A DNA stretch of 57,633 bases from Elusimicrobia bacterium GWD2_63_28 (GCA_001799895.1 MGUI01000042.1:1-57633); one strand, 5' to 3'; shown: positions 49,418 to 57,633, numbered from the stretch's first letter. The notes: generated from the sequence alone by a model not told the origin. Translations and numbers: made by a program.

Positions 49418-51325
49418 TTAAAACTTAAAATCATCTAAATACTGGCGGTGCCACAGCTCCAGCATCAGCAGCGCCCACAGCTTGTAGCCATGGTCGCGCT
49501 TGCCCTGCTGGTGCTCGTCCCACAGCCGGAATAGCGCCTCCGGCCTGAAGTAACCGCGCCCCAGCGCCTTCTGCGACAGGCAGGCCCCCGCCCAGTAATC
49601 CTTCAGCTCCCCGCGGAACCAGATGCCCAGCGGCACGCCGAAGCCCATCTTGCCGCGGCTGTAAATATCGGGAGGCAGCATGTCCTTGAAAGTTTCCTTC
49701 AATATCCATTTCGTGCCGGTCAGCCCCTTCAGCTTCAAATTGCCCGGCAGCTGAAAAGCGAACTCCAGCACCTTGTGGTCCAGGAACGGCGAGCGCGTCT
49801 CCAGCGAATTAGCCATCGAAGCGATGTCCATCTTGGTCATCAGGCATTCCGGCAGGTAGGAGTGCATGTCGGCGTAGGTCATGCGGTTCAGCAGGTCGTC
49901 GTACGGGTTGCCGGCGAACGCCCCGGCTATATAGCGCTCGGCGTAGTCGCGGTCGGCGCCCAGGCTATTATAGAAGGCCTCGCTGTACAGACCCGCCGTC
50001 TCGCCCGGGCCGAAGAAAGAGACCGTGGACAGGTAGCGGCGCTCCAGCGTGTCCATCAGCGAAAACTTCAGGAATTTTTCCACCCGCCAGAAAACGTTGA
50101 AAGGCGCAGTCTTGGGGATAGGCCCCACGCCGGCCAGCGCAGCGCGCTTGGCCCAGCCCGGCACCCAGGAAATTAGCCGCTCGGCCTTCATGCCCACGTA
50201 GCGCAGGTAGCCGCCGAAGGCCTCGTCGCCGCCGTCGCCGTTGAGCGCCACGGTCACGTCCCGGCGCGTCTCGCGCGACACGAAATAGGAAGGCAGCGCG
50301 CTGGAATCCGCGTAAGGCTCGCCGTAATGCCAGGCCAGCTTCTCCAGCACGTCGGCCATCTTCGCCTCCACCGTGAACTCGGTGTGCTTGGTGCCGTACA
50401 TCTTGGCCACCTGCCGCGCGTAGCCCAGCTCGGAATATTTCTCTTCCTTGAAACCTATCGCGAAGGTCTTCACCGGCTGGTCGGAATGCGCCGCCATCAG
50501 CGCGGTGATCACCGAGGAATCTATGCCGCCCGACAGGAAGGCGCCCAGCGGCACCTCGGACATCAGGCGGATGCGCACGGCCTCCGACAACTCGGCCTTA
50601 AGCCGCTCTTTCAGCTCGGGCAGCGGCACATGGCCCAGCTTTTCCTCCCCTACGGGCAGGTCCCAGTATTTCCCCGTAGTTACCTTGCCGCCCTCGAAGA
50701 CCAGCACCGAAGCCGGCTCCAGCTTCTTCACGCCCTTGAAAACGGTCAGGGGGCTCGGGATATACTGAAGGGACAGGTAGGCGTCTATGGCGGCGGGGTT
50801 GATCTCGCGCTTCAGGTCCTTCACCGTCAGCAGCGAGCGCAGCTCAGAGCCGAAGACGAAAGCCGACGGGGTCTGCGCGTAGAAGAGCGGCTTCTTGCCT
50901 ATGCGGTCGCGCGCCAGCACCAGCCGCTTACGCCGCTTGTCCCAGATAGCCACGGCGAACATGCCGCGCAGCTCTTTCGGGAAATCGGTGCCCTTCTCCT
51001 CGTAGAGGTGCAGGATCACCTCGGTGTCGCTCTTCGTCTTCAGGATATGGCCGCGGGCCAGCAGGCCCTCTCGCAGCTCCGGGAAATTGTAGATCTCGCC
51101 GTTGAAGACTATCCACGCCGAGCCGTCCTCGTTGGTGATGGGCTGGTGGCCAGTGGACAGGTCTATGATGGAAAGCCGGCGCATGGCCAGCCCCACGTCG
51201 CGGTCCTCGTAATAGCCCTCGTCATCCGGGCCGCGGTGGATGATCAGGTCGTTCATGGCCTTCAGGTCGCTGTGCTCCACAGCCAGGCCCGAGCCGTAAT
51301 TATAAAGTCCGCAGATGCCGCACAT
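49418..51325 (-). CDS. asnB: Asparagine synthase (glutamine-hydrolysing)
   Basis: A 635-residue class II amidotransferase. The start MCGICGLYN puts the nucleophile at Cys2 after Met removal. The glutaminase domain has RGPDDEGYY and VFNGEIYNF; the synthase domain has the ATP-binding PLGAFLSGGIDSS and ALNGDGGDEAFGGY. Position beside glycosyltransferases suggests that it may amidate a surface sugar rather than make free asparagine, but the sequence does not distinguish the two. Its ATG overlaps the upstream stop (TGATG). Confidence 0.93.
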   Translation of the reverse strand: MCGICGLYNYGSGLAVEHSDLKAMNDLIIHRGPDDEGYYEDRDVGLAMRRLSIIDLSTGHQPITNEDGSAWIVFNGEIYNFPELREGLLARGHILKTKSDTEVILHLYEEKGTDFPKELRGMFAVAIWDKRRKRLVLARDRIGKKPLFYAQTPSAFVFGSELRSLLTVKDLKREINPAAIDAYLSLQYIPSPLTVFKGVKKLEPASVLVFEGGKVTTGKYWDLPVGEEKLGHVPLPELKERLKAELSEAVRIRLMSEVPLGAFLSGGIDSSVITALMAAHSDQPVKTFAIGFKEEKYSELGYARQVAKMYGTKHTEFTVEAKMADVLEKLAWHYGEPYADSSALPSYFVSRETRRDVTVALNGDGGDEAFGGYLRYVGMKAERLISWVPGWAKRAALAGVGPIPKTAPFNVFWRVEKFLKFSLMDTLERRYLSTVSFFGPGETAGLYSEAFYNSLGADRDYAERYIAGAFAGNPYDDLLNRMTYADMHSYLPECLMTKMDIASMANSLETRSPFLDHKVLEFAFQLPGNLKLKGLTGTKWILKETFKDMLPPDIYSRGKMGFGVPLGIWFRGELKDYWAGACLSQKALGRGYFRPEALFRLWDEHQQGKRDHGYKLWALLMLELWHRQYLDDFKF

Positions 51326-52482
51326 CAGTTCTCCCCGTAGATGCCCATAAGTTCGTCCGTTACGCGGGCCATCGAATATTTTTCCACGGCCGTCTTGCGG
51401 GCCTGCTCGCCCATCTTCACGGCCAGCGAGCGGTCGGCTATGTGCCGCCGCAGGCAATCCTTCAGCTCTCCCCGGTTGAGCGGGTCAAAAAGGCTGCCGC
51501 TCACGCCGGGCGTCACGGCGTCCCTGGCCCCGCCCACCCGGCTGGCCAGCACGGCCACGCCGCAGGCCATGGCCTCCAGCATGGAGTTGGAGAGCCCCTC
51601 CGAGATGGACGGCAGGATAAAGACGTCGGCGGCCTGGTAATAAGGCAGCAAATCGTCCTTGCGGCCGGCCAGGGCCACGCTGCCCTCCAGGTTGAGGGCC
51701 GCCACGGCGCGCTTCAGCGCGGCCTCTTCGGGGCCGGCGCCCACCAGCAGCAGGCGGGCCTTCGGCGGGGCGTCAGCCTCGCGGAACAGCTCCGCCCAGG
51801 CCTCTATGAATTCCTTCATGCGCTTCTCGGGCGACAGCCGCCCGACGAAGAGGAAGAGCTGGGAGTTGTCGAGGCCCAGGGCCTCCTTGGCGTTTATCTT
51901 CTCGTTGTAGAGGCGCGGGGTGTAGCGCCCGGTGTCCACGCCGTTGCGGAACCGCCGCAGGCGCAGCCCGGAAAATTCTTTCGTGCCCTTCAGCCAGTCG
52001 AACACCTCGCCGTTCATCACCAGCAGCTCCGGGCGCGCCGCCCGGAAGAAGGCCAGCTTCAGCCGCCCGAGCAAGGTGCCCATGGAGAGAGTGATCTCGT
52101 CCACGCCGCGCCCGCCGCCCAGCTTCACCAGGGTTTTCTTGCCAGTGAGCCAGCCAGCCGCCACCGCGGCCACCGCCGGAGAGGAGGCCAGGTGCACGTG
52201 CACGGCGTCGTATTCACCCTTGTGCGCCAGCAGCCAGTAAAAACTTTTCAGCATGAACAGGGCGGAGTCCACCGCGCGCGGGCCGAAGACGGCAAGGCGC
52301 TTTACCAGCACGCCGCCCAGGTCTTCTTCCGCGGGCAGACCTCCGGGCTGGCGCGTCAGCACGGTCACCTTCACCCCGCGGCCGGCCAGCGCCCTCGAGA
52401 GTTCAAGCGCCTGCTTCTCCGAGCCGCCCAGGGCCGGGTAAAAAGTCTGGCTGAGCATCAGCACCGAGCGCACCTGGTTCAC
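51325..52482 (-). CDS. GT4 family glycosyltransferase
   Basis: A 385-residue GT-B enzyme. TFYPALGGSEKQALELSRAL is the N-terminal acceptor-side Gly-rich loop, LFLFVGRLSPEKRMKEFIEAW the start of the donor domain, and ILPSISEGLSNSMLEAMACG the EGxxxxxxEA donor motif. The GTG start overlaps the preceding stop (GTGA), and the next stop overlaps asnB, so three genes are translationally linked. Confidence 0.92.
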   Translation of the reverse strand: MNQVRSVLMLSQTFYPALGGSEKQALELSRALAGRGVKVTVLTRQPGGLPAEEDLGGVLVKRLAVFGPRAVDSALFMLKSFYWLLAHKGEYDAVHVHLASSPAVAAVAAGWLTGKKTLVKLGGGRGVDEITLSMGTLLGRLKLAFFRAARPELLVMNGEVFDWLKGTKEFSGLRLRRFRNGVDTGRYTPRLYNEKINAKEALGLDNSQLFLFVGRLSPEKRMKEFIEAWAELFREADAPPKARLLLVGAGPEEAALKRAVAALNLEGSVALAGRKDDLLPYYQAADVFILPSISEGLSNSMLEAMACGVAVLASRVGGARDAVTPGVSGSLFDPLNRGELKDCLRRHIADRSLAVKMGEQARKTAVEKYSMARVTDELMGIYGEN

Positions 52483-53477
52483 TTGGAGCCCCTGCTTACG
52501 CCCGCGGAAAATTCGCCCCAGACCTTGCCGAGCGACTGGCCCATCTGGTAGATGAAGAACACTCCGATCACCGTCACAAGGATATAGCCGGAAACATGCG
52601 CGAACGAGGCGTAAGCGAAGCCCACCGTCTCCTCCACGCCCCAGCCCTTCATCACCTTGGTGAGCATCAGCTCGAAGTTGCCGAAGAAGCCCGGCGCCGC
52701 CGGGATAGAGGCCGCGACCGCGCCGGAGAACAGCAGCGCTATGCCGCGGAAGAAAGTGACCACGGCGCCCAGCCCGAACGCTACGGCCATCAGCCACAGG
52801 GTCGTCGCGTTGGCCAGCCACTGCAGTGAAGCCAGGCCCAGGATGGCGGCGCCGCTGCGGAAACTATGGAAGCCCTTGACCCCCATGGCCACCTTCTCGA
52901 ATAGCGAGCGCAGCCGCGGGAACCGGGCGAAGAACCCGGAAAACCACGCGTGCGAGACCAGCTCGTCGGCGAAGATCAGCGCCCCCAGGCCGGCGGCCAG
53001 CGCCGCGACCAGCGTCCACAGGAAATTCCGGTACTCCAGGAGCCCGCCGCTGAGCCCGCCGAACGCGGCGGCCGCGGCGAACATTATGACCAGCACCACC
53101 ACGTCCAGCAGGCGCTCCACCAGGATGGTGGCCAGCACCGTCAGCAGCGGGACCTTGAACTCGCTGGCCGCGAAAGAGGCGCGCGCCAGTTCGCCCAGGC
53201 GCAGCGGCAGCACGTTGTTGAGCGCCAGGCCGGCCGCCTGCAGGCGGAAGGCGTCGAAGACCCGGACCCCGGGGTTCGCCGGCAGCAGCAGCAGGCGCCA
53301 CTTGGCGCCGCGCAGGAACAGTTCTACCACTGTGACCAGCGCCACCGGCAGCAGGTACCAGGCGTTGACGCGCGCGTAGGCGCCGGCCAGGTTCTCCAGC
53401 GGCACATTGCGCAGCGCCAGCCACAGCAGCAGCCCGCTTACCGCGAAGCCCGCCGCGATCGATAGTTTGGTTTTCAT
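52479..53477 (-). CDS. LPG synthase TM-like flippase family protein (UPF0104)
   Basis: A 332-residue membrane protein with about eight helices of the PF03706 type (AglD/YbhN/MprF transmembrane region). Conserved pieces include RGAKWRLLLLPANPGVRVFDAFRLQAAGLALNNVLPLRLGELARA (seen as GAKWRLLLLP, LALNNVLPLRLGELAR) and IPAAPGFFGNFE. Relatives move or mask lipids or lipid-linked sugars. First gene of the asnB-GT4 unit. Confidence 0.88.
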   Translation of the reverse strand: MKTKLSIAAGFAVSGLLLWLALRNVPLENLAGAYARVNAWYLLPVALVTVVELFLRGAKWRLLLLPANPGVRVFDAFRLQAAGLALNNVLPLRLGELARASFAASEFKVPLLTVLATILVERLLDVVVLVIMFAAAAAFGGLSGGLLEYRNFLWTLVAALAAGLGALIFADELVSHAWFSGFFARFPRLRSLFEKVAMGVKGFHSFRSGAAILGLASLQWLANATTLWLMAVAFGLGAVVTFFRGIALLFSGAVAASIPAAPGFFGNFELMLTKVMKGWGVEETVGFAYASFAHVSGYILVTVIGVFFIYQMGQSLGKVWGEFSAGVSRGSK

Positions 53478-53511
53478 AGCTTGGGGGCCCCAAAGAACGC
53501 GGCCCTTTTCC

Positions 53512-55455
53512 TCAATCCGCGCCGATGCTCTTGAGGAAAGCTTCCTCCGAGGCCGGCCGCCCCAGGAACTTCTCCACCTGCCCGGCCTCGTCGTAGCTGC
53601 GGCCCGGGGCCAGGATCAGCTCGCGGTATTTGGCGCCGACTTCCGGGTTCATCACTCCGGCCGCCTCGAAGGCGCCGAACAGGTCCGCGGCTATCACCTC
53701 GCTCCAGAGGTAGCTGTAGTAGCCGGCTTCGTAGCCGCCCATCAAATGGCCGAAGCTGGCCTGCGGGTGGGTGCCGGGGCTCATGGGGATCAGCGCGATC
53801 TTCTTCATCAGCTTCTCGTAGACCTTGGTGGTGTCCACCCTGCCGGAGGTGTGGTACTTCATGTCGAGCAGGCTGAAGAAGATCTGGCGCAGGTTGCCCA
53901 TGCCGGAGTCCATGTTCTTGGCCTCTACCAGCTTCTTGATGGTGGCCTCGGGGAGTTTCTCCGAGGGGTTCTTGTAATGGCCGGAGATGCGGCGCAGCAC
54001 TTCGGGCGCGTAGACCCAGTTCTCCAGCATCTTCGACGGCACTTCCACGAAGTCGCGCGACACGGAGGTGCCCGAGAAGGCCGAGTACTTGGCGCGGGTG
54101 AAGATGTTGTGCGTGACGTGGCCGAACTCGTGGAACAGCGTCACCACCTCGTCGAACTTGAGCAGCGGCGGCAGGTCGCCCGACGGCGGCGAGAAGTTGG
54201 ACACGATGCCGGCGGCCGGGGTCTCGTAGGAGCCGTCCTCCAGCTCTTTTCCCTTGCGGATGCCGAAGCAGGCCGCGTGCTTGTACTTGCCCTCGCGCGG
54301 GAACAGGTCCAGGTAAAAATAGGCGGCCACCGTGCCGTCGGCGTTCTTTACCTCGTAGGCGCTCACGTCTTTGTGCCACACGGGCAGCTGCGCCGGCACG
54401 AAGCTGGCGCGGAAGACCTCGCCGAACACCTCGAACATGCCCTTCAGCACGGTCTCCACCGGGAAATATTCCTTTATCTTCTCGTGGTCGATGGAATACT
54501 TGGTTTTCTTGAGCAGGTTGTTGTAGTAGCCGGTCTCCCAGGCGTTCAAAGTCCTGCCGCCGTCCCCCTTCAGCTTGAGGCGCGCGCGCAGTTCCTTGCG
54601 TCCCTTCTTCTTGAGCTTCGCCTGGGTGCGCTCCAGGAAAGCGAAGACGGTGGCGCTGTTCTTGGCCATCCGGTCGTCCAGCACGTAGTCGGCGAAGGTG
54701 GCGAAGCCCAGCAGCTTGCCTATCTTGCGGCGCAGGGCCAGCGCGTCCTCCATCAGCTTTATGTTCACGGCGGAGCAGCGGTTATTGTACATCAGCTCCA
54801 GCTTGCGCCTGGCCTCGCCGTTCTCGGCGTTCAGCATGAACGGCACATAGTCCGGGTAATTCATCGTTACGAGGTAGCCGCCCTGCTCGGTGCGCTTGAG
54901 ACGCGCCTTGAAATCCTCGGGGAGGCCCTTCATCTCGTCGGCGGTCAGCTCCAGCGCGTCGCTCACCTCGCGCAGGTTCTTGGCGAAGTCGAGCTCTATG
55001 GAGATCAGCTCTTTCATCAGCTTCTTGACCTTGTTCTTCTTGCGCGTCGGCAGGCCCAGGCCGTTGCGCTTGAACTCCAGCAGCGTCTTCTCCAGCAGGC
55101 GCGCGTCCACCGCGTCCAGCGCCTCGCCCTTGTCCGCGTATTCCTTCAGCGCGCCGAACACGTCCTCGCGCGTCATCAAATCCACCGAGTACTGGTTGAC
55201 CTGCAGCTCCAACTCCTGGCTGGCCTTGCGCAGTTCAGCGTTGTCGGAAACATAGGCGAGGATAGAGGGGATATGCACCGCCTCGCCGAAATCGCTCATC
55301 GCCCGCGTGAAAGCCAGCATGGTATTCTTGAAATTCCGCTGCGGCCCGGGGATATTCACCAGGACCTTGAGCTGCTCTTCCTGTTCCTTTTTAGCGGCTT
55401 CGAAGAGCCCCCTGACCTGTTCCGGGGTATAAGAAAATTGCGGCGCGTTCGACAT
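53512..55455 (-). CDS. M3 family oligoendopeptidase (thimet/OpdA-like)
   Basis: A 647-residue zinc peptidase with no signal peptide, so cytoplasmic. HEFGHVTHN at about residue 440 gives HExxH, and the third ligand Glu follows in DFVEVPSKMLENW. FGHLMGGYEAGYYSYLWSEVIAADLF (parts GYEAGYYSYLWSEV) is the conserved M3A C-terminal segment with the substrate-closing Tyr residues. It would degrade peptides of up to about 20 residues. GGAGG ribosome-binding site after a TATAAT box. Confidence 0.93.
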   Translation of the reverse strand: MSNAPQFSYTPEQVRGLFEAAKKEQEEQLKVLVNIPGPQRNFKNTMLAFTRAMSDFGEAVHIPSILAYVSDNAELRKASQELELQVNQYSVDLMTREDVFGALKEYADKGEALDAVDARLLEKTLLEFKRNGLGLPTRKKNKVKKLMKELISIELDFAKNLREVSDALELTADEMKGLPEDFKARLKRTEQGGYLVTMNYPDYVPFMLNAENGEARRKLELMYNNRCSAVNIKLMEDALALRRKIGKLLGFATFADYVLDDRMAKNSATVFAFLERTQAKLKKKGRKELRARLKLKGDGGRTLNAWETGYYNNLLKKTKYSIDHEKIKEYFPVETVLKGMFEVFGEVFRASFVPAQLPVWHKDVSAYEVKNADGTVAAYFYLDLFPREGKYKHAACFGIRKGKELEDGSYETPAAGIVSNFSPPSGDLPPLLKFDEVVTLFHEFGHVTHNIFTRAKYSAFSGTSVSRDFVEVPSKMLENWVYAPEVLRRISGHYKNPSEKLPEATIKKLVEAKNMDSGMGNLRQIFFSLLDMKYHTSGRVDTTKVYEKLMKKIALIPMSPGTHPQASFGHLMGGYEAGYYSYLWSEVIAADLFGAFEAAGVMNPEVGAKYRELILAPGRSYDEAGQVEKFLGRPASEEAFLKSIGAD

Positions 55456-55531
55456 AGAGCCTCCAATATTATTTATTTACATTATATCAAAGCCCCCGCA
55501 GCTTTGCCTCCTGGCGGCAGCCGGGAGCGGC

Positions 55532-55547
55532 TGGCACAATAATTGTT
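55532..55547 (+). promoter_or_regulatory. Possible sigma-54-type promoter
   Basis: TGGCAC-AATAA-TTGTT matches the -24/-12 consensus TGGCAC-N5-TTGCW except for T in place of the -12 C. It lies 51 bases before the hydrolase ATG, which has no clear sigma-70 box. No enhancer-binding protein is encoded in the window. Confidence 0.35.
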
Positions 55548-55598
55548 CCGAACCTAATGCGGCCGCAAGAGTCGGCCCGATAGCCGGAACTCGACATT

Positions 55599-56774
55599 AT
55601 GAAGAATACAGCGACCTACGCCCTCCTGGTTTCCCTGGTATTTTTAAGCCTGTCCTCGTCAGCCGACGAATTTAAACTGGAAGCCCTCCACGCCGAAGCT
55701 TTGCGCTCCGCGGAAGGCGTACAGCCGCCGGCGTCCGCGCCCGCAACGGCCGCCCACGCCCGCCGCGTGGAGGTAGGACCCTTCCGCTCTCGCGGCCTCT
55801 ACGCTCCCGGCGGCGAAGGGCTGCGCCCGGCCATATTGCTGCTGCCAGGCTCCGGGGCCCAGGGCCCGGAGGAAATGGTCGGCAGTTCGGCCACCATGGA
55901 TGGGGCGCCGGCCCCTATCCTGGTTCAGGCCGCGGAGCCTTTTATAGAAGCCGGCTTCCACACGCTCTCCCTTGGAAAGCCGGGCGTAGACTACTGGCCG
56001 GCCGGCGGCGAAGGCCCTGTTTTTTATGATACCGGCCTGCTGAAAAAGTCCTCCTGGGAGCAGCTGCTGGCGAACGCGGCCGAAGGCCTCAGGTTCCTGC
56101 GGGCCCAGCCCGGAGTGGACCCGGCCCGGGTCTGGATACTCGGGCACTCCGAGGGAACCCAGGTGGCCGCCGACATAGCCGCGCGCGAGGGCGCCGCCGG
56201 GCTCATCCTGCTGGGCTATTCGGGCGAAGACCTCTTGAGCACTTACAGCTGGCAGCTGTTCGAGCGGGACATCGACGCCTTTATCAAACCCGACGTGGAC
56301 GCCGACAAGGACGGCGCCGTCTCCAAAACAGAAGCGGCGGTCTGGAAAGGAAGCTTCACCTGGACCTTTGCGGAAGGGCAGGAGCGGGTTTCCCTGGCAG
56401 AGATCTCGGCGTACCTGCGCGAGACAAGACAGCCTTTTATTGAAAATCTGAAGAAGAGCCCTTTCTGCCTGGACGGCCATTGCGAACGCGGCCCCTCTTA
56501 CGCCGTCGCGGCTTCCTTCCCTGGGCCGGTCTACGCCTTTACCGGCGAGCTGGATTTGCAGACCAGGCCGCGCGAAGCCCTGGCCTTAAAAGCCGAGTGC
56601 GAGCGCCGCGGCAAGACCAATTGCCGGGTGGAAATAATCCCCGGAGTTCAGCACGGCTTCTCCCTGCCGAAGCCGGACCGGCGCCACCCGCTGCTGGATA
56701 TAGCCCTGGGCCCCATCGGCCCGGATTTCCTGGCCCGCCTCGAGGGCCTGGCCGCTGAAATAAGCCGCCGCTAA
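55599..56774 (+). CDS. Exported alpha/beta hydrolase with an EF-hand-like insert
   Basis: A 391-residue protein with signal peptide (1-22). The mature start DEFKLEALHAEAL carries the shared post-signal motif. Hydrolase landmarks are ILLLPGSGAQGPEEM (oxyanion loop), the nucleophile Ser in WILGHSEGTQVA (about 184), Asp in TGELDLQTRP (about 316) and His in GVQHGFSLP (about 351). Between strands, DVDADKDGAVSKTE (about 231-244) is a canonical EF-hand loop, so calcium binding may tune activity. Cysteines CLDGHC may bond. Substrate unknown, perhaps an ester or peptide. Confidence 0.85.
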   Translation: MKNTATYALLVSLVFLSLSSSADEFKLEALHAEALRSAEGVQPPASAPATAAHARRVEVGPFRSRGLYAPGGEGLRPAILLLPGSGAQGPEEMVGSSATMDGAPAPILVQAAEPFIEAGFHTLSLGKPGVDYWPAGGEGPVFYDTGLLKKSSWEQLLANAAEGLRFLRAQPGVDPARVWILGHSEGTQVAADIAAREGAAGLILLGYSGEDLLSTYSWQLFERDIDAFIKPDVDADKDGAVSKTEAAVWKGSFTWTFAEGQERVSLAEISAYLRETRQPFIENLKKSPFCLDGHCERGPSYAVAASFPGPVYAFTGELDLQTRPREALALKAECERRGKTNCRVEIIPGVQHGFSLPKPDRRHPLLDIALGPIGPDFLARLEGLAAEISRR

Positions 56775-56796
56775 AAACATAGCCGGATCCCATAGT

Positions 56797-56886
56797 TAAC
56801 CCAAAGGCCCAGGCCGGGCTAGGTCCTAAAACATTCAGGTTTTAGGCCCTCCGCCTCTATTGGGAGGAAGTAATAAACAATAAACT
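56797..56886 (+). promoter_or_regulatory. Control region and leaderless promoter of C11 copy 5
   Basis: Contains CCCAAAGGCCCAGG, then an inverted repeat AGGTCCTAAAAC (56821-56832) with GTTTTAGGCCCT (56839-56850, one mismatch), and TAAACT (56881-56886) exactly six bases before the ATG at 56893. The TAAACTATAA box is shared with C11 copies 2 and 4. Confidence 0.65.
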
Positions 56887-56892
56887 ATAAGC

Positions 56893-57633
56893 ATGATAAA
56901 CAAAACCTTGTTTTCCGCAGTACTCTCCGCGGTAGTCCTCGGGACCTCCGCGGCCGGCGCGCAGGACTTCAACCTCAATTCCCTCAACGCCGCCGACATC
57001 CGCGCCATGCAGGCCGACAAAGGCATCCTCGATTTCATCAAGCCCGACAAGCCCCAGCCGATGCCCACGAAAGAATGGACCATCATGGTGTTCATGAACG
57101 CCAAGAACGACCTGAGCGACAGCCAGCTGATGGGCCTGGTGGGCAAATGGGCCGAAAAAGATATTAAGGAAATGAAAGAGGTCGGCACCTCCGACAAGGT
57201 CAACATCGTGGTAGAGCACGGCATCAAGGGCAAAGGCTCCAAGCGCATGCTCATCACCAAGAAGGGCAATATCCTCTCCTCAGGCGAGAAAGTGTACGGG
57301 GAATATCCCGACGCCGACATGGGCGACTACAAGCGCGTAGTAGAGTTCGCCAAGTGGGCCAAGACCACCTTCCCCGCCAAGAAGACCATGCTGGTGCTGT
57401 GGAACCACGGCCTCGGCTGGATAGACCCCAAGATGGACCAGGCCCCCTCGGGCACCGGCACCGCCAACAAGGGCATCCTCTTCGACGACGAGACCAAGAA
57501 CTATCTCCGCACCGCGCAGATGAAAGAGATGATGAGGCAGATCGGCTACACCGACATCGTCATGCAGAACGCCTGCCTGCAGCAGATGGCCGAAGTGCTC
57601 TACGAGATGAAAGACTACGCCGGCCTGTTCGTG
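56893..57633 (+). CDS. Exported clostripain-family (C11) cysteine peptidase, copy 5 (3' end outside window)
   Basis: The first 247 codons, open to the window edge. Signal peptide 1-23 (ending AGA), then QDFNLNSLNAADIRAM, close to copy 3's N-terminal segment. EWTIMVFMNAKNDLS starts the catalytic domain; the dyad is His172 (LWNHGLGW) and Cys228 (MQNACLQQMAEV). It differs from the other four in KGKGSKRMLITKKG and in NAC rather than DAC before the catalytic Cys, and is the most divergent copy. Leaderless start after TAAACT. Confidence 0.92.
   Translation, partial: MINKTLFSAVLSAVVLGTSAAGAQDFNLNSLNAADIRAMQADKGILDFIKPDKPQPMPTKEWTIMVFMNAKNDLSDSQLMGLVGKWAEKDIKEMKEVGTSDKVNIVVEHGIKGKGSKRMLITKKGNILSSGEKVYGEYPDADMGDYKRVVEFAKWAKTTFPAKKTMLVLWNHGLGWIDPKMDQAPSGTGTANKGILFDDETKNYLRTAQMKEMMRQIGYTDIVMQNACLQQMAEVLYEMKDYAGLFV

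Noticed and set aside
1..57633. CRISPR arrays, tRNA or rRNA genes
   Set aside because: No regularly spaced repeats, no cloverleaf with a CCA-type end and no rRNA sequence were seen in the intergenic gaps, most of which are under 200 bases.

Overview
The window is about 57.6 kb of GC-rich, gene-dense bacterial chromosome. An outer membrane and periplasm are implied by apolipoprotein N-acyltransferase, a probable outer-membrane beta-barrel, SecA and many signal peptides. No rRNA, tRNA, phage module or taxonomic marker is present. The style (many exported proteases, clostripain paralogues, frequent leaderless starts) recalls Elusimicrobiota or a neighbouring uncultured phylum, but that placement is only an inference.

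Layout. 1-10 kb: the end of a histidine kinase, small membrane proteins, gpmI, a DsbA-like/MauE-like redox pair, a lone receiver domain and an S9 peptidase. 10-33.7 kb: an exported-protein region, mostly on the minus strand. 33.8-41.1 kb: S41 peptidase, CPBP protease, lnt, secA and a tetrapyrrole-methylase-like gene. 41.2-53.5 kb: a zinc-ribbon membrane protease candidate, a beta-barrel and a surface-glycan set (flippase, methyltransferases, cupin, aminotransferase, glycosyltransferases, asparagine synthase), with trmL in between. 53.5 kb to the end: an M3 peptidase, an alpha/beta hydrolase and a fifth C11 (clostripain-family) peptidase cut by the window edge.

The most interesting part is 10-33.7 kb plus the right end, where two promoter systems appear. 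First, a 116-117 bp promoter module occurs four times (17125-17241, 21662-21777, 24812-24927, 26860-26976) with almost fixed internal spacing. Each copy lies 40-70 bases before an operon; together they command 15 genes, nearly all exported: S1 protease, PAP2 phosphatase, phosphodiester glycosidase, FG-GAP protein, DUF1566, VirK-like, M23, CHAP-like, two Cys-His-Asp proteins, M48, DUF4105, lytic transglycosylase, isoaspartyl peptidase and a Cys-rich protein. Second, the C11 peptidases, a Cys-rich protein and a small exported protein family with a DDSIVFFFTANDDG-type tail have different upstream regions rich in GGGCC sites, with TARACT- or TACACT-type -10 boxes, several placed exactly six bases before the start codon.

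Across both groups many mature N-termini share a short motif of the type (D/E)F-x-x-L-x-x-L-x-A. I read the region as a lineage-specific secretome of proteases, wall hydrolases and Cys-rich or tail-bearing proteins under two coordinated promoter types. This is inference from sequence and has not been searched against databases.
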